Shown in pieces: positions 4,696 through 6,044 of a stretch of 6,044 bases of DNA. The first letter of the stretch is position 1. The number at the start of each line of letters is the position of its first letter. The stretch is from Candidatus Woesearchaeota archaeon (lineage in GTDB: Archaea > Nanobdellota > Nanobdellia > Woesearchaeales > GW2011-AR9). Position numbers and translations under genes: made by a program. The stretch is taken from positions 1 through 6,044 of the forward strand of contig JACQNF010000058.1 in NCBI GenBank assembly GCA_016203215.1, written 5' to 3'. The notes under the pieces are model-generated. The model saw nothing but the letters and a program-made list of their open reading frames with translations. It did not search any database and was not told where the DNA came from.

Positions 4696-6044
4696 TTAGT
4701 TGTTAATACAAAGCAATTTTTTACCAGTGCCTCCACTGTCGGGGGCGCCCACCGTCACCCGTTCAAGGGTTGCATTATCCACATCGTAAATCATAAAACG
4801 TGTTTCCCCCGCAGAAGTCGCTTGATCAAATCGTGCGGCTTCGACGCCACTGGAAAAAATAGCAACGCCATCTGTGGTTGAACGTCCTAATCCAACGGTT
4901 TCAACCCCGATCGGGGCCGCTGCGCTAAAGGTTAAATAGCCCGATGCGGAAATATGTCCCGAGGTCGAGATATGCCCATGACGAAGATAGAGATTTTGTT
5001 GTTTGTCAATCGCCAAAGCTTCATTGGCATCAGTTTGACTACCGAAATAAAATCGGATCCGTGCATTGGCATTACGATTCGCGCAAACTAAAGCCATGAC
5101 CGAAGGAACGGTCGCATGCGCGCCTGCATAATATTGCGTATAACAATCATCCCCCCCACCCCAATCGATCCCTGCGCCCACCACCATAGTAAAACTACTG
5201 GCATTCGCCGTAATTTTATAAGATTTTTCAAATCTCATAATGGCATCAGTAGACAAATACACTTCTTCCGATCCGTTCGTAATAATGGAGATCCGATTGG
5301 TCGCACTTCGTCCGATCCCATAGGAACCCGCCAAAATCGTGTGCGTACCACTTAGCGTGACCCCGCCATTAATAATTCGAAGCCCGTCGTTATCAAAACG
5401 AGCTTTTTCAGTTCCATTCAAAATTGTGCCAATCGCATTACTAGCAATGAGCCCTATCGCATTATTATCCGCACCCAGACCTCCCACGGTCGAAATGTAA
5501 TTAGTGCCCGTACCTTGCGTAAACGCTAAATACCCAGAGGTCGACAAATGCCCTGAGACACTGAGACCCCCAGTCCGGACGTCCACACTACTATCCCCTT
5601 TGTTTTGGTAGTCCAATCCAATACTCACCCGTTTTGTTCCCTCTGTCCAAAAACTCAATTGGTTACTATTCGTATCTCGTCCTTCATTCCCCATCCGTTC
5701 GGGCACAATCCCAAGGAGGCTATTCCCTCCCGTTGCCAATGTTTGAGTAAACGCAATATATCCAGACGTGTTAAGAATCCCACTAACCGATAACACCCCA
5801 GATACATTAACGGTTTCTTGCAATTCGACCGTATGACCAATACGCCCCAGGGTCAAATGCGGGGCGGTATTCCCAAAACCAAACAGATCGGTGCCCGCGG
5901 CATTCTTACCGGCTTGCACTACCGTAATGCCTCCGCTATCGGAACCAGTAAGTAAATTTCCCGCAAAATTTAAAGTTGTCCGTTGGGTGAGGGCACTTCC
6001 TTCTTCTTGAATGGTATTGTAACCCCCCGCGGAACTGGCGGCCC
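4696..6044 (-). CDS. Tail-fibre-like protein, C-terminal 448 aa (start outside the window)
   Basis: The frame is open to the window edge, so the gene is 5'-truncated here. A GTG at 5919 is internal, because coding clearly continues upstream with GYNTIQEEGSALTQR and TTLNFAG (6024-5959), a motif frequent in phage fibre and structural proteins. The rest is built from repeats. One is SG-x-[IL]-xxSGY-[IL]-x-F, seen three times. The other is a 'GxGRS-T...I..nGxExxRFD' type element, seen about three times, like the strand repeats of long phage fibres. Between them lies a unique segment (5190-4985) with IDWGGGDDCYTQYY and RIRFYFGS. The end, RVTVGAPDSGGTG then KKLLCINN, resembles the closing segment of many phage structural proteins. 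No S74 endosialidase-chaperone domain is visible at the C-terminus. Inferred role: trimeric fibre or virion-surface protein for host contact. Confidence 0.8.
   Translation of the reverse strand, partial: AASSAGGYNTIQEEGSALTQRTTLNFAGNLLTGSDSGGITVVQAGKNAAGTDLFGFGNTAPHLTLGRIGHTVELQETVNVSGVLSVSGILNTSGYIAFTQTLATGGNSLLGIVPERMGNEGRDTNSNQLSFWTEGTKRVSIGLDYQNKGDSSVDVRTGGLSVSGHLSTSGYLAFTQGTGTNYISTVGGLGADNNAIGLIASNAIGTILNGTEKARFDNDGLRIINGGVTLSGTHTILAGSYGIGRSATNRISIITNGSEEVYLSTDAIMRFEKSYKITANASSFTMVVGAGIDWGGGDDCYTQYYAGAHATVPSVMALVCANRNANARIRFYFGSQTDANEALAIDKQQNLYLRHGHISTSGHISASGYLTFSAAAPIGVETVGLGRSTTDGVAIFSSGVEAARFDQATSAGETRFMIYDVDNATLERVTVGAPDSGGTGKKLLCINN
4822..5433 (-). repeat. Degenerate 'nGxExxRFD' repeats in the tail-fibre gene
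   Basis: Elements at 5433-5380 (IGTILNGTEKARFD), 5322-5230 (GIGRSATNRISIITNGSEE, later MRFE) and 4896-4822 (GLGRSTTDGVAIFSSGVEAARFD). They resemble the repeated 'GxERxRid' strands of long phage fibres. Confidence 0.65.
4927..5787 (-). repeat. Three SG...SGY-x-F repeats in the tail-fibre gene
   Basis: The 13-residue element appears at 5787-5749 (VSGILNTSGYIAF), 5559-5521 (VSGHLSTSGYLAF) and 4965-4927 (TSGHISASGYLTF). The units are well separated rather than tandem, marking probable boundaries between fibre segments. Confidence 0.8.

Noticed and set aside
5917..5919. GTG 5919 as the start of the fibre gene
   Set aside because: The same frame continues upstream to the window edge with recognisable fibre motifs and no stop, and no ribosome site precedes the GTG.

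Overview
The window looks like part of a tailed-phage or prophage genome from an unidentified bacterial host. Every gene I can support lies on the minus strand, so transcription runs from high to low coordinates. The evidence for a phage is a run of glycine/serine-rich, SG-repeat structural proteins of the tail-fibre or virion-decoration type, followed by small orphan genes and then a DNA recombination module. AGGAGG-like ribosome sites and three near-consensus housekeeping-sigma promoters, each with a 17-bp spacer, indicate an ordinary bacterial expression system. The host cannot be named from this sequence.

Layout in transcription order. (1) 6044-4696: the C-terminal part of a tail-fibre-like protein that enters from outside the window. 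(2) 4671-4453: a 72-residue helical protein with a strong ribosome site. (3) 4452-4319: a 134-bp gap with a GA microsatellite and a 10-bp palindrome. (4) 4318-3734, 3731-3006 and 2912-1953: three virion-type proteins (194, 241 and 319 aa) built from shared modules. The 319-aa protein combines an N-terminal module of the 194-aa protein with the C-terminal domain of the 241-aa protein, and it has its own strong promoter. (5) 1942-1778: a 54-aa four-cysteine protein. (6) 1735-1421: a 104-aa protein with two CxxC pairs and a C-terminal membrane helix, apparently made from a leaderless mRNA. (7) 1424-189: a 411-aa RecB/Cas4-type PD-(D/E)XK nuclease with iron-sulphur cluster cysteines, overlapping the previous gene by 4 bp. 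(8) 145-1: the first 48 residues of a protein resembling the start of Rad52/Sak/DdrA-type single-strand annealing proteins, with its own promoter buried in the end of the nuclease gene.

Blocks 1 to 4 are probably virion parts for host binding or capsid/tail decoration. Blocks 7 and 8 probably form a resection plus annealing recombination pair. The most notable points are the mosaic paralogy of the structural proteins, the predicted leaderless mRNA for the membrane zinc-ribbon protein coupled to the nuclease, and the promoter embedded in the nuclease stop region. I saw no CRISPR array, cas1/cas2, tRNA, rRNA, insertion sequence or convincing rho-independent terminator.
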